Source of the DNA: Streptomyces sp. WM4235
Lineage (GTDB): Bacteria; Actinomycetota; Actinomycetes; Streptomycetales; Streptomycetaceae
Direction: 5' to 3'
Assembly: GCF_001279725.1 (NCBI RefSeq)
Contig: NZ_LGDE01000476.1
Span: forward strand, 1-19,625
DNA: 19,625 nt
Shown: positions 1-8,887 of the stretch, piece by piece
Position numbering within the stretch: the first letter of the stretch is position 1
Layout: each line of letters begins with the position of its first letter
The notes under the pieces: model-generated
Database searches by the model: none
Told to the model about the DNA's origin: nothing
The model's input: the letters and a program-made list of their open reading frames with translations, nothing else
Made by a program: the position numbers and the translations under genes

Positions 1-1
1 G

Positions 2-3000
2 GGACTCGGGTACGGGCTGCTGCGACACCTCAACGAGGAGACCGCCGCCGTCCTCGCCCCGCACCCCACCGGCCAGATCGCCTTCAACTACCTCGGCCGG
101 TTCGCCGCCACCGACACGCCCGCCCACCTCAGGGGAGAGGGCTTCACCGAAGCGGGCACCGGGCTGACCGCGGCCCTCGACCCCGCCATGCCGGCGATGG
201 CGACCGTCGACGTCAACGCCTTCGTCGCCGACACCGACAACGGCCCCGCCCTCCAGGCCCGCTTCGACTTCCCCACCGGCCTGCTGTCCCGCGAGGACGT
301 CCGGGAACTCGCCGACCTGTGGCACACCGCGCTGGAGGCACTGGCCCGGCACGCCACGCGGCCCGGCGCCGGCGGCCTGACCCCCTCCGACGTACCGCTC
401 GTCACCGTCCGCCAAGGCGAACTGGAGACCTGGGAGAAGCAGTACCCCGGACTCGCCGACGTATGGCCCCTCACCGGCCTCCAGGAAGGCCTGCTCTTCC
501 AGTCCCGGCTGGCCGAGTCCGGGCACGACGCCTACCACGTCCAGATGGTCCACCACCTCGACGGAGAGGTGGACCCCGACCGGATGCGCCGCGCCGGCCA
601 GGCCCTCCTGGACCGCCACGCCGCCCTGCGGACCGCCTTCGTCCCCGGCCTGTCCGGCGACCGGGTGCAACTCGTCGTCGACGGCGTCCGGCTGCCCTGG
701 CGACAGGAGGACCTGCGGGACCTGGACGACGAGGCCCGCGACGACGCCCTGCGGCGCTTCCTCGACGCCGACCGGCAGGACCACTTCGACCCCGCCGTCG
801 CACCGCTGCTGCGCATGGCACTGCTGCGGACCTCCGACACGGACGCCCGGCTCGTGCTGACCGCGCACCACGTCCTCTTCGACGGCTGGTCCCTGCCCCT
901 GCTGACCCGCGACCTGATGGCGCTGTACGCCTCCGAAGGCGACCCCGGCGCGCTGCCCCGGGTCCGCGGCTACCGCGACTTCCTCACCTGGCTCGCCGCC
1001 CGGGACCACGAGGCCTCCGCACGGGCCTGGGCCGAGGAACTCGACGGCACCGACGAGCCGACCCTCCTCGCCGTCGGCAGGGGCGGGCCCGACCCCGACC
1101 CCGCCGCCGACGCGGACACCGGCGACACCGGCCGGCTCGACGTCCCGCTCACCCCCGACACGGCTCGCGAGTTGACCCGGCGCGCCGCCGAACTGGGCGT
1201 CACCCTCAACACCCTGGTCCAGGGCGCGTGGGCGCTGGTGCTCGCCGGCCTGACCGGCCGCCGGGACGTCGTCTTCGGCACCACCGTCTCCGGCCGCCCG
1301 CCCACCGTCCCCGACGCCGACGCGATGGTCGGACTGTTCATCAACACCCTGCCGGTCCGGGTCCGCCTCTCCCCGTGGGACACCCTCGGCGAAATGCTGA
1401 CCGCGCTCCAGGGCCGGCAGGCCGCCCTGCTGGACCACCATCACGTCTCACTCGCCGACGTCCAGCGCTCCACCGGGCTGCCCGTCCTCTTCGACACCGT
1501 CGTCGTCTTCGAGTCCTTCCCCGTCGACCGCACGGCCATCGCCGAGGCCGGCGGCGACGCCGGGGTCCGAGTGGCCCGGATCGGCTCCGACGGCGGCACC
1601 CACTACCCGTTCGGCGTCGCCGCCACCGCCGACCCGCACCTGCGGATCGCCATGCGGTACCGGCAGCCCCTGGTCGGCGCCGATACCGCCGAGGACGTCG
1701 CCGAGCGGTTCGCGCGGGTCCTGGAGCTCATCGCGGCCGACCCCGGCACCCCGCTCGGCGTCCTGGACACCCTCACCGGCCCCGACCGGGACAAGGTGCT
1801 CGCCGGTTTCAACGACACCGCCCGCGCGACGGCCCCCGGAACCGTCGCCGAGCAGTTCGCCCGCCAAGCGGCCGCCACCCCCGACGCCGTCGCCGTCCAC
1901 TTCGAGGGCCGGCGATTGACCTACCGGGAGATCGACGCCCGCTCCGACGCCCTGGCCCACGAACTCGCCCGGCACGGGGTGGGGCCCGAGACGGTGGTGG
2001 CGGTGTCCGTACGGCGCTCGCCCGCCCTGGTCACCGCCCTGCTCGCGGTCCTGAAGGCCGGCGGCGCCTACCTTCCGGTCGACCCGGCCCTGCCCCCCGG
2101 CCGGATCGCGTTCATGGCGCGGGACTCCGGTGCCCGGCTCGCCCTCGTCGACGCCACGACCGCCGACGCCCTGTCCGCGTCGGAGGTCCCCGCCCTGCGG
2201 ATCGACGCGCCGCCGCCGGCGCCCACCGAAGCCGAGACCGCCACCGCGGCCATGCCGGGCGTCCGCGCCACCGTCGACAACACCGCGTACGTCATCTACA
2301 CCTCCGGCTCCACCGGCCTCCCCAAGGGAGTGGCCGTCACCCACCGGGGCTTGGCCGGCCTGGTCCTGTCCCACGTGGAACGGCTGGCGTTCACCCCTGC
2401 CGACCGCATGCTGCAACTGGTCTCGCCCAGCTTCGACGTCTCGCTGTGCGAGGTGTTCACCGCCCTGCTCTCCGGTGCCTCGCTGGTGATGGCGGACGCC
2501 GCCGAACTGGTCCCGGGCACGCCGCTGGCCGACACCGTCGAGCGGCACGGGGTGACCCACCTGATGCTCACCCCGACCATGCTCGCCGCCATGCCCGACG
2601 GATCCATGTCGGGTCTGTCCTGCCTGGTCCTGGGTGGCGAGGCGGCCGCCCCCGACCTCGTCGCCCGCTGGACGCCCGGCCGGCGCGTGGTCAACGTCTA
2701 CGGCCCGACCGAGGCCACCGTCTGCGCCACCATGAGCCTGCCCCTCACCGGCGACGGCGGCGCCCGCCCCATCGGCCGGCCGGTCGCCGGTACCCGCGTC
2801 CACGTCCTCGACGGCGCGCTGCGCCCGGTCCCGCCCGGCGTCCCGGGCGAGCTGTACATCGCGGGCGCCGGGTTGGCCCGCGGCTACACGGGTCGGCCGG
2901 CCCTGACCGCCGGCCGGTTCCTCGCCTCCCCCTTCGGCGCACCCGGCGAGCGGATGTACCGCACCGGCGACGTGGTCGAGTGGACCGGCGACGGCGACCT

Positions 3001-4306
3001 GCTCTTCCGCGGGCGGACCGACGAACAGGTCAAGATCCGCGGGTTCCGCATCGAGCTCGGCGAGATCGAGGCCGCGCTGCGCGACCACCCGGACGTCCGG
3101 GAGGCGGTCGTCGTCGTCGACACCCGCACGGGCGATCGCCGGCTCGCCGGGTACGTCGTGGCCGCCGGAGAGGCGGAGCCCGACCCGGCCGATCTGGCCC
3201 GCCACCTGCGCGACCGGTTGCCCGGACACATGGTTCCGCCCTCGCTCCTCGTCATCGACGCGGTGCCGCTCACGGCGAGCCGCAAACTCGACCGCCGCGC
3301 CCTGCCCGCGCCCGACACGTCCCGGACCACGGCCGGACGCGCCCCGCAGAGCACCCGGGAGGCCATCATGTGCGGCCTGTTCGCCGAGGTGCTGGGGACC
3401 GGCCCGGTCGGGTCCACCGACGACTTCTTCGACCTGGGCGGCCACTCCCTGCTCGTCAACCGGCTGGTGACCCGGATCCGGGCCGTCCTGGGCGTCGAGG
3501 TGCCGCTGCGCGTGGTCTTCCAGTCGCCGACGGCCGCCGGACTCGCCGCCCGCCTCGAAGCGGACAGCGGCGCCGGCACCGCCTCGGACGCCGACCCGTT
3601 CGCGCCCGTCCTGACCGTCAAGGGAGACGGGGACCGCGAACCGCTGTGGTGGGTGCACCCCGGCGGCGGCCTGAGCTGGCCCTACCTGGGCTTCGCCGGA
3701 CTGCTCCCCAAGGACCGGCCGGTGTACGGGCTCCAGGCGAAGGGCTTCGACGGGTCGACTCCACTGCCCGGCTCGGTGGCGGAGATGGTCGACGACTACG
3801 TGGCGGAGGTCCTGGCGGTGCAGCCCGAAGGGCCCTTCCACCTGATGGGCCTGTCCAGCGGCGGCACCCTGGCCCACGCGATGGCCGCGGAACTGCGGCG
3901 TCGCGGTCACGAGGTGGGACTGGTGGCGCTGCTCGACAGCGTGCCGAGCAGCAGTCTCGCCGGCCGGCCCCTGCCGACCGAGACCGAGTTCCGCGACTAC
4001 TTCGCCCAGCACCTCACCGGAGCCGTCGGCGCCGACGACTACGAGAGCCTCGTCGAGACCGCCGTTCGGATCGGGCTCAACTACACGTCCCTGATGCCCG
4101 GCTTCCCGGTGCCCGTCTTCGACGGCGACGTGCTGCTCTTCGACGCGGTGCCCAAGCCGGAGGGCACCTACGCGCCGACGTGGGCGCCGTACGTCGGCGG
4201 CACCGTGCACCGCCACCCCGTCCACGCCGCCCACGAGGACCTGTACCTGCCGGGACCGGCGGCGGAGATCTGCGCCGTCATCACCCGCGAACTCGCCGGC
4301 CGCTGA
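2..4306 (+). CDS. NRPS C-terminal part: (E)-C-A-T-TE, partial at 5' end
   Basis: This is the last part of a nonribosomal peptide synthetase; the start lies upstream, and 1434 residues are visible. It opens inside an epimerization domain (GLGYGLLR at the first codons, then FNYLGRF), so the preceding residue should be D. A condensation domain follows (about nt 440-1750; HHVLFDGWS from nt 866). The adenylation domain (about 1810-3310) has [44 protein letters not shown] and [15 protein letters not shown]; its last motif reads SRKLDR instead of NGKxDR but keeps the Lys. The carrier domain has DLGGHSLL, with the phosphopantetheine Ser codon at 3446. A type I thioesterase (about 3600-4300) has GLSSG with nucleophile Ser at 3854, LLDS, and a late His in HAAHEDLY. 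By alignment to GrsA the specificity residues read DVCMVGVVC plus the invariant Lys; I cannot assign a substrate. As the terminal module it should release, and probably cyclise, the peptide. The N-hydroxylase gene follows after 62 bp. Confidence 0.95.
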   Translation, partial: GLGYGLLRHLNEETAAVLAPHPTGQIAFNYLGRFAATDTPAHLRGEGFTEAGTGLTAALDPAMPAMATVDVNAFVADTDNGPALQARFDFPTGLLSREDVRELADLWHTALEALARHATRPGAGGLTPSDVPLVTVRQGELETWEKQYPGLADVWPLTGLQEGLLFQSRLAESGHDAYHVQMVHHLDGEVDPDRMRRAGQALLDRHAALRTAFVPGLSGDRVQLVVDGVRLPWRQEDLRDLDDEARDDALRRFLDADRQDHFDPAVAPLLRMALLRTSDTDARLVLTAHHVLFDGWSLPLLTRDLMALYASEGDPGALPRVRGYRDFLTWLAARDHEASARAWAEELDGTDEPTLLAVGRGGPDPDPAADADTGDTGRLDVPLTPDTARELTRRAAELGVTLNTLVQGAWALVLAGLTGRRDVVFGTTVSGRPPTVPDADAMVGLFINTLPVRVRLSPWDTLGEMLTALQGRQAALLDHHHVSLADVQRSTGLPVLFDTVVVFESFPVDRTAIAEAGGDAGVRVARIGSDGGTHYPFGVAATADPHLRIAMRYRQPLVGADTAEDVAERFARVLELIAADPGTPLGVLDTLTGPDRDKVLAGFNDTARATAPGTVAEQFARQAAATPDAVAVHFEGRRLTYREIDARSDALAHELARHGVGPETVVAVSVRRSPALVTALLAVLKAGGAYLPVDPALPPGRIAFMARDSGARLALVDATTADALSASEVPALRIDAPPPAPTEAETATAAMPGVRATVDNTAYVIYTSGSTGLPKGVAVTHRGLAGLVLSHVERLAFTPADRMLQLVSPSFDVSLCEVFTALLSGASLVMADAAELVPGTPLADTVERHGVTHLMLTPTMLAAMPDGSMSGLSCLVLGGEAAAPDLVARWTPGRRVVNVYGPTEATVCATMSLPLTGDGGARPIGRPVAGTRVHVLDGALRPVPPGVPGELYIAGAGLARGYTGRPALTAGRFLASPFGAPGERMYRTGDVVEWTGDGDLLFRGRTDEQVKIRGFRIELGEIEAALRDHPDVREAVVVVDTRTGDRRLAGYVVAAGEAEPDPADLARHLRDRLPGHMVPPSLLVIDAVPLTASRKLDRRALPAPDTSRTTAGRAPQSTREAIMCGLFAEVLGTGPVGSTDDFFDLGGHSLLVNRLVTRIRAVLGVEVPLRVVFQSPTAAGLAARLEADSGAGTASDADPFAPVLTVKGDGDREPLWWVHPGGGLSWPYLGFAGLLPKDRPVYGLQAKGFDGSTPLPGSVAEMVDDYVAEVLAVQPEGPFHLMGLSSGGTLAHAMAAELRRRGHEVGLVALLDSVPSSSLAGRPLPTETEFRDYFAQHLTGAVGADDYESLVETAVRIGLNYTSLMPGFPVPVFDGDVLLFDAVPKPEGTYAPTWAPYVGGTVHRHPVHAAHEDLYLPGPAAEICAVITRELAGR

Positions 4307-4368
4307 GCCGCCGTTCCGGCGGCGAGCGCGCCCGCCGGTCCCGCTTTTCCGACACGAGGGGAAATCGC

Positions 4369-5676
4369 ATGGATACCAGTGCTCCGGAGACCTACGACGT
4401 CGTGGGCGTCGGCTTCGGGCCCTCCAACCTGTCGCTGGCCGTCGCACTGGAGGAGGGCTCGCATCCGGTCAGCTCCGCCTTCTTCGAGCGGCAGCCGTCG
4501 CTGGGCTGGCACCGGGGCATGCTGCTGCCCTCGGCGAAGATGCAGGTGTCCTTCCTGAAGGACCTGGCGACCTTCCGCGACCCCGCGTCGCGGTTCGGCT
4601 TCGTCTCCTACCTGCACGACGTGGGCCGTCTCACCCGCTTCGTCAACAACCAGGACTTCTTCCCCACCCGGCGGGAGTTCCACGACTACCTCGAATGGGC
4701 CGAGTCGAAGCTGACCCTGAAGGCCGACTACTCCTGCGAGGTCACCGGGATGTCGGCGGTCCCCGCGGACGACGGCGGGCCCGCGCGGCGCGTCCGCGTC
4801 CGGATGCGGGACGCCGCTGGCGGCACCCGGTCCGTCGAGGCGCTCAACGTGGTCGTCTCCACCGGCCTGGTGCCCCGGATGCCCGCCGGGCTGGAGGCCG
4901 GCGAACACGTCTGGCACAGCTCGCGGTTCCTGCACCGGCTGCGGGAGCGGCAGGGTCGCCCGCTGCGCCGGGTGGCGGTCGTCGGCGCCGGCCAGAGCGC
5001 CGCCGAAATCGTCAGGTACCTCCACGACCACCTGCCCGAGGTCCGGGTGACGGCGATCGTGCCGTCGTACGGTTACGCCATCGCCGACGACACGCCCTTC
5101 GCCAACCAGGTGTTCGACCCGGAGGCGGTGGACCGCTACTTCCACGGCTCGCAGCGGTCCAAGGACGCGATCTGGGACAACCACCGGAACACCAACTACT
5201 CGGTGGTCGACGACGAGGTCATCCGGGGCCTGTACGAGCGCGCCTACGAGGACGAGTTCAACGGCGCCGGCCGGCTGGACTTCCGCAACCTGGCGCGGGT
5301 CACCGACGCCCGGCCCGCCGGCGGCCACACCCGGATCACCGTGCACTCACTGGCCGACGAGGAAACGTACGACCTGGACGTCGACGTCCTGGTCTGCGCG
5401 ACCGGATACGCCCCGATGGATCCCGCGGCGGTCCTCGGCGACCTCGACGCGTACTGCCTGCGCGACGAGAACGGCCGGCACCGGGTCACCCGCGACTACC
5501 GCATGGTCACGGGGGAGGGCCTGGACGCGGGGCTCTACCTCCAGGGCGGCACCGAGCACACCCACGGACTCGCGTCCTCACTGCTGTCGAACATCGCCGT
5601 CCGCAGCGGTGACATCGCGCGATCGATCACGGCCCGGCTGCTGTCCGGTGCCACCACGAAGGGAACCGACGCATGA
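4369..5676 (+). CDS. L-ornithine N5- / L-lysine N6-hydroxylase (SidA/PvdA/IucD family flavin monooxygenase)
   Basis: This 435-residue FAD- and NADPH-dependent monooxygenase should hydroxylate the side-chain amine of ornithine or lysine. Visible motifs are the FAD loop GVGFGPSN (residues 13-20), the substrate-side stretch [15 protein letters not shown] (58-72), the NADPH loop GAGQSA (206-211) and the late ATGY motif (344-347). The length is normal for the family. The ATG at 4369 is chosen because GAGGGGA at 4356-4362 precedes it at good spacing; the frame stays open far upstream inside the NRPS, which is a GC artefact. The stop overlaps the MbtH start (ATGA), so the two are translationally coupled. 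Known family roles are hydroxamate siderophores and, in kutzneride and himastatin, N5-hydroxyornithine as the precursor of piperazic acid. No siderophore acyltransferase or transporter is seen nearby, which favours the piperazate role. The N-N bond-forming KtzT-type partner is not in this window. Confidence 0.9.
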   Translation: MDTSAPETYDVVGVGFGPSNLSLAVALEEGSHPVSSAFFERQPSLGWHRGMLLPSAKMQVSFLKDLATFRDPASRFGFVSYLHDVGRLTRFVNNQDFFPTRREFHDYLEWAESKLTLKADYSCEVTGMSAVPADDGGPARRVRVRMRDAAGGTRSVEALNVVVSTGLVPRMPAGLEAGEHVWHSSRFLHRLRERQGRPLRRVAVVGAGQSAAEIVRYLHDHLPEVRVTAIVPSYGYAIADDTPFANQVFDPEAVDRYFHGSQRSKDAIWDNHRNTNYSVVDDEVIRGLYERAYEDEFNGAGRLDFRNLARVTDARPAGGHTRITVHSLADEETYDLDVDVLVCATGYAPMDPAAVLGDLDAYCLRDENGRHRVTRDYRMVTGEGLDAGLYLQGGTEHTHGLASSLLSNIAVRSGDIARSITARLLSGATTKGTDA

Positions 5677-5888
5677 GCAGCAACCCGTTCGACGACGAGA
5701 CCGGCCGCTTCCTCGTCCTGGTCAACGACGAGGAGCAGCACTCGCTGTGGCCTTCCTTCGCCGCCGTGCCCGACGGCTGGCGGGTCGTGTTCGGCGAGGA
5801 GGGCCGGCAGGAGTGCGAGGCGTACGTGGAGGCGAACTGGTCGGACATGAGGCCCAGGAGCCTGCGCGAGGCCATGGCGAACGGCTGA
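5673..5888 (+). CDS. MbtH-like protein (NRPS adenylation-domain chaperone)
   Basis: This is a 71-residue MbtH-family protein. Such proteins bind NRPS adenylation domains and are often needed for their folding or activity. The family signature is complete: NPFDDE near the N-terminus, then [31 protein letters not shown] and DMRPRSL. The three conserved tryptophans are at residues 26, 36 and 56. The ATG overlaps the N-hydroxylase stop codon (ATGA), so translation is probably coupled. The P450 gene begins 24 bp downstream. Its place inside the operon suggests it serves the synthetase encoded upstream. Confidence 0.97.
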   Translation: MSSNPFDDETGRFLVLVNDEEQHSLWPSFAAVPDGWRVVFGEEGRQECEAYVEANWSDMRPRSLREAMANG

Positions 5889-5912
5889 AGGGACACGGTG
5901 AAGGGGAACCTC

Positions 5913-7115
5913 ATGACCAGTCCGGCCGAGCGCTGGGGCATCCACCCGGAGCACTTCTGGCTCCACGGACGCGGCCCGGGGCATCCGGTCGAGTTCGACG
6001 AGAAGACCAACGCCTGGAACGTCTACGGCTACCGCGAGGCCGTGGAGGTCCTCAGCACCCCGCAGGTCTTCTCCTCGCACATGGCGAGACTGCTGCCGAT
6101 GGGCGCCGACGAGTCGTTCACCGAGGGCGACCTGCTCCAGACCGACCCGCCGGACCACCGCGAACTGCGCAGCCTGGTCGGCCACGCCTTCACCCCGAAG
6201 GTGGTGGCCGACCTGGAGCCCCGGATCACCGCGCTCACCCACGAGCTGCTGGACGCGGTGGCCGACCGGGACCGGTTCGACCTGATGACGAGCCTGGCCT
6301 ACCCGCTGCCGGTGACCGTGGTGGCGGAGCTGCTGAGCATCCCGGCCGCCGACCGGCACCTGTTCGAGGGCTGGATGACGCAGATGGTGCTCAGCCTCGG
6401 CGACGTGTCCATGGAGGACGATGCCGAGGACCAGGAACGCATCTTCGAGGCGGGCATGGTCCCCATGCGCAAGATGCTGGAGTACCTGCGCGAGCACACG
6501 GCCGAGTGCCGGCGCCGCGGTGAGCGGGACGACCTGCTGGGCCGGCTCGCCTCGGCGCGGCTGGGCGGACGCGGGCTGAGCGACAACCACATCGTCAACT
6601 TCGCCAAGATGCTGTTGATCGCGGGGTATCTGACGACCACCATGCTGATCGGCAACACGGTGCTGTGCCTGGACAGTTACCCCGAGCAGGCGGCCAGGGT
6701 GCGGCGCGACCGGTCACTGGTGCCCGGTCTTCTGGAGGAGTCCATGCGCTTCATGAGCCCGGTGGCCGCGACGTACCGCGCCACCACGGCGGAGGTGGAG
6801 GTCGCCGGGCGGCGGCTGGACGCGGACCAGATGGTCATGGTGTGGTTCGGGGCCGCGAACAGGGACCCGCGGCAGTTCGCGGATCCGGACGTCTTCGACG
6901 TGACCCGCGGGCCCAACCCGCACCTCGGGTTCGGCCGCGGCATCCACTTCTGTCTCGGCGGCCCGCTGGCGCGGATGGAGGGTCGGGTCGCGCTGAACCT
7001 GCTCTTCGACCGCTTCCCGGAGCTTCTCACCGACCCCGACCACCCGCCGACGTTCATGCCCGGCTTCGACACCACCGGGGTGGCGACCCTGCCGGTGCGC
7101 ACCTCACGGGACTGA
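5913..7115 (+). CDS. Cytochrome P450 (first of three paralogues)
   Basis: This is a 400-residue soluble bacterial P450. The heme loop is FGRGIHFCLGG with the Cys ligand at residue 347 (codon 6951), and the K-helix ExxR lies in EESMRFMSP. The I-helix reads AGYLTTT (residues 237-243), so Leu240 stands where most P450s have Asp or Glu before the conserved Thr. The ATG at 5913 is preferred to the in-frame GTG at 5898: AAGGGGA (5901-5907) sits at good spacing, and MTSPAERWGIHPEH matches the starts of the two P450s downstream. The protein is clearly paralogous to those at 10939 and 12165 (shared HPxH, WNVYGY and EGD motifs). It sits beside the N-hydroxylase and MbtH genes, so a tailoring role on the peptide is likely. 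By memory of himastatin cluster order it would occupy the HmtN position (piperazate hydroxylation); this is inference. Confidence 0.93.
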   Translation: MTSPAERWGIHPEHFWLHGRGPGHPVEFDEKTNAWNVYGYREAVEVLSTPQVFSSHMARLLPMGADESFTEGDLLQTDPPDHRELRSLVGHAFTPKVVADLEPRITALTHELLDAVADRDRFDLMTSLAYPLPVTVVAELLSIPAADRHLFEGWMTQMVLSLGDVSMEDDAEDQERIFEAGMVPMRKMLEYLREHTAECRRRGERDDLLGRLASARLGGRGLSDNHIVNFAKMLLIAGYLTTTMLIGNTVLCLDSYPEQAARVRRDRSLVPGLLEESMRFMSPVAATYRATTAEVEVAGRRLDADQMVMVWFGAANRDPRQFADPDVFDVTRGPNPHLGFGRGIHFCLGGPLARMEGRVALNLLFDRFPELLTDPDHPPTFMPGFDTTGVATLPVRTSRD

Positions 7116-7131
7116 CGCACGACGGAGCACG

Positions 7132-7171
7132 GCCTGCGGCGGCGGCCCCCTCGGGGGCCGCCGCCGCAGGC
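7132..7171 (+). terminator. 19-bp perfect hairpin terminator after the first P450
   Basis: The arms at 7132-7150 and 7153-7171 are exact reverse complements (19 bp, nearly all G-C) with only TC between them. The hairpin begins 16 bp after the P450 stop. There is no T-tract, which is common for actinomycete terminators. It probably ends the NRPS/N-hydroxylase/MbtH/P450 transcript and insulates the next operon. Confidence 0.8.
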
Positions 7172-7176
7172 ATGTC

Positions 7177-7193
7177 GGCGCCACTGTGGCGCC
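7177..7193. promoter_or_regulatory. 17-bp palindrome, candidate distal operator
   Basis: GGCGCCAC, one T, then GTGGCGCC forms a perfect inverted repeat just past the terminator. The core TGGCGCC recurs at 7275 and 7298, and once as TGGCGCT at 7320, close to the start of the ribbon-helix-helix gene. This suggests a shared binding site. It could also fold as a small hairpin extending the terminator. Confidence 0.4.
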
Positions 7194-7290
7194 AGCGTAC
7201 AAGGGAACGGCGCCGACAGGATCCCTCAGGCTCGGCCCTCGCTTGAAACGGTCGGGTCGCGTCCGATCGAGGAGTGGCGCCCTGGCCTGG

Positions 7291-7328
7291 TTGTGGATGG
7301 CGCCATGCGTGTGCCATCATGGCGCTAT
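7291..7328 (+). promoter_or_regulatory. Putative leaderless promoter with two operator-like palindromes
   Basis: TTGTGG (7291-7296), an 18-bp spacer and CATCAT (7315-7320) make a plausible -35/-10 pair whose start point would fall at the ATG (7327). No Shine-Dalgarno precedes that ATG, which fits a leaderless mRNA. The palindrome ATGGCGCCAT (7297-7306) fills the spacer. A near copy, ATGGCGCTAT (7319-7328), begins 22 bp later, two helical turns, and covers the start codon. A dimeric regulator bound there would block polymerase. Autoregulation by the RHH protein encoded next is inferred. Confidence 0.5.
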
Positions 7329-7839
7329 GAAGTTGACGCCCTTCGTCGAGAACGTCCGCGGCGAGTTCCTCGTCGCCGCGGAGGCGGCCGGCGGGGAAGC
7401 CCTCGCCGTCGCGGAACGCCTCGCTTCCGCGCTGGACGCCTCCGTACGACTGACCCTCCTCGGGGTGCTGTCCGCGGCGGCGGACGAGGTCTCCCGTGAC
7501 CTCGCCCCACAGGCCGTCGAGGTTCGGCTGCGCGGGCTCGACCCCGCCCTCGTGGTGACCCCGACGGCCGGTCCCCGCACCGCGAAGGCCCCGCAACCGC
7601 AACCGCAACCGCAACCGGAGTCGCACCCGCCCGCCGCCGAAGAGGACGGCGCCCCGGCACGCATCAACTTCCGCCCGCCGGAACACCTCAAGGCGCGCAT
7701 CGAGGAAGCGGCCGGCCGGGAGGGCCTGTCGGTGAACACCTGGCTGGTCCGGGCCGTCACCGCGACCCTGGGCGGGCCGCCCCGCCCCGAGGGCCCGCCG
7801 GCGCAGGAAGGGCAGTACAACGTGGGTTGGGTGCGCTAG
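7327..7839 (+). CDS. Ribbon-helix-helix / HicB-like DNA-binding protein
   Basis: This 170-residue protein probably acts as a transcriptional regulator. The C-terminal part (INFRPPEHLKARIEEA, then GLSVNTWLVRAV) has the strand-helix-helix pattern of Arc/HicB-type RHH domains. The N-terminal region is alpha-helical in character and unrecognised. The two are joined by a PQPQPQPQPE linker encoded by a CCGCAA repeat. ATG 7327 is chosen over the in-frame upstream ATG at 7186 because the upstream part is arginine-rich and non-protein-like and contains the promoter elements. Such proteins are often labelled HicB antitoxins in Streptomyces, but no HicA toxin gene is adjacent. The neighbours are DUF4097 and a DrrAB-type exporter, so control of that operon is the likely role. 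Confidence 0.75.
   Translation: MKLTPFVENVRGEFLVAAEAAGGEALAVAERLASALDASVRLTLLGVLSAAADEVSRDLAPQAVEVRLRGLDPALVVTPTAGPRTAKAPQPQPQPQPESHPPAAEEDGAPARINFRPPEHLKARIEEAAGREGLSVNTWLVRAVTATLGGPPRPEGPPAQEGQYNVGWVR
7591..7614 (+). repeat. (CCGCAA)4 hexanucleotide microsatellite inside the RHH gene
   Basis: Four exact copies of CCGCAA encode a Pro-Gln linker between the two halves of the RHH protein. Slippage in whole units would change linker length without a frameshift. Confidence 0.85.
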
Positions 7840-7879
7840 CGCACCCGTCCGCACCGACGGCTCACCAGGGAAGGCCGGC

Positions 7880-8731
7880 ATGACAACGTTCAAGACCCCG
7901 GGACCGATCTCCGCTCGCATCGAGATCCCCCACGGCAACCTGTCCATCAGGGCGGCGGACCGCGACGACACCGTCGTCGAGGTGCGTCCGACCGACCCCT
8001 CCGACCCCGCCGACGTCAAGGCCGCCGAACAGGCACGCGTCGACTGCACGCACGACCGGCTCTCGGTCCGCGTCGCCGGACAGGGCATCCACTGGCCGGG
8101 ATCCGCCCGCCAGGTCGGTTCCGTGGACCTGGACGTCGAACTGCCCGCCGGATCCCAGGTCCGCGGCCGCGGCACCGCGGTCACCCTGCGGGCCGAGGGC
8201 CGGCTCGGCGAGTGCCGCTTCGAGGCCGCGCACGGCGACTTCCGCTTCGACGAGGCGGGGCCGCTGCGGCTCAGCACCTCCCGGGGTGAGATCGCCGTCG
8301 GCCACGCCGTCGGCAGCGTCAGGATCGGCAACGGCTCGGGCGGCGTCCGCGTCGACAGGATCGACGGCTCCGCCCACATCGGCAACGACCACGGCGAGAC
8401 CCGGATCGGGGAGATCACCGGCGAGTTGCGGCTGAGCGGCATGAACGGCGACTTCCACGTGGAGCGGGCGCAGGGCGACGTCGAGGCGAAGACCGCCCAC
8501 GGCCGGATCCGCCTCGCCGAGATCGTCCGCGGCACCGTCGTACTCACCGCCTCCTCCGCCGAGATCGAGATCGGCATCCGGGAGGGCACGGCCGCCCGGC
8601 TCGACGTGAGCACCTTGACCGGAACCGTGCACAACGCCCTGAAGACCGTCGGCGGCCCCGCGACCGGAGACGAGATCGTCGAGGTGCGCGTGCGCACCTA
8701 CAGCGGCGACATCGCCGTCCACCGTTCCTGA
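7880..8731 (+). CDS. DUF4097-family beta-strand-repeat protein
   Basis: This 283-residue protein is built of short repeated beta strands, with recurring units such as HGDFRFDEAG, GEIAVGHAVGSVRIGNG, GETRIGEITGELRLSGMNGDFHVE and GRIRLAEIVRGTVVLT. This is the pattern of DUF4097 (adhesin-like right-handed repeats). No signal peptide or membrane segment is seen, so it is probably cytoplasmic. The ATG at 7880 has AGGGAAGG (7867-7874) upstream. It follows the RHH gene by 40 bp and precedes the ABC exporter. This gene order is, to my recollection, common in Streptomyces, but the biochemical role of DUF4097 proteins is unknown. Scaffolding or sensing linked to the transporter is a guess. Confidence 0.8.
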   Translation: MTTFKTPGPISARIEIPHGNLSIRAADRDDTVVEVRPTDPSDPADVKAAEQARVDCTHDRLSVRVAGQGIHWPGSARQVGSVDLDVELPAGSQVRGRGTAVTLRAEGRLGECRFEAAHGDFRFDEAGPLRLSTSRGEIAVGHAVGSVRIGNGSGGVRVDRIDGSAHIGNDHGETRIGEITGELRLSGMNGDFHVERAQGDVEAKTAHGRIRLAEIVRGTVVLTASSAEIEIGIREGTAARLDVSTLTGTVHNALKTVGGPATGDEIVEVRVRTYSGDIAVHRS

Positions 8732-8756
8732 ACACATCGCGCCCACCCCACGGACG

Positions 8757-8793
8757 GGCCTCGGCACACCCGCGAACGCACGCGGCCGAGGCC
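8757..8793 (+). terminator. Stem-loop 1 between DUF4097 and ABC genes
   Basis: GGCCTCGGC (8757-8765) and GCCGAGGCC (8785-8793) pair perfectly over 9 bp with a 19-nt loop. It lies 25 bp after the DUF4097 stop. There is no T-tract. It could be a weak terminator, an attenuator or an mRNA-stabilising element. Confidence 0.45.
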
Positions 8794-8794
8794 G

Positions 8795-8837
8795 GGCGGC
8801 CCGGGAGTCCTTCGTCCCCCGTGGCTCCTGGGCCGCC
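8795..8837 (+). terminator. Stem-loop 2 between DUF4097 and ABC genes
   Basis: GGCGGCCCGGGAG (8795-8807) pairs with CTCCTGGGCCGCC (8825-8837) over 13 bp, with a single G-U wobble and a 17-nt loop. It follows stem-loop 1 by one base and ends 50 bp before the ATPase start. Together the pair probably reduces read-through into the exporter genes. Confidence 0.5.
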
Positions 8838-8887
8838 ACCCCGATCGTTCCCCCACCGGAGAGACGTGCACCCATGAGGGAAGAACT

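Noticed and set aside
319..4368. Upstream extension of the N-hydroxylase frame through the NRPS gene
   Set aside because: The extension is Arg/Pro-rich shadow sequence. The flavoprotein begins at 4369 with a proper ribosome site.
1448..4447. 999-codon open frame antisense to the NRPS
   Set aside because: It mirrors the NRPS codons in a GC-rich genome, shows a low-complexity Gly/Arg/Val composition, and lacks any recognisable domain.
7327..7839. HicAB toxin-antitoxin system
   Set aside because: Only a HicB-like RHH protein is present. No small HicA-like RNA-binding toxin gene lies on either side.
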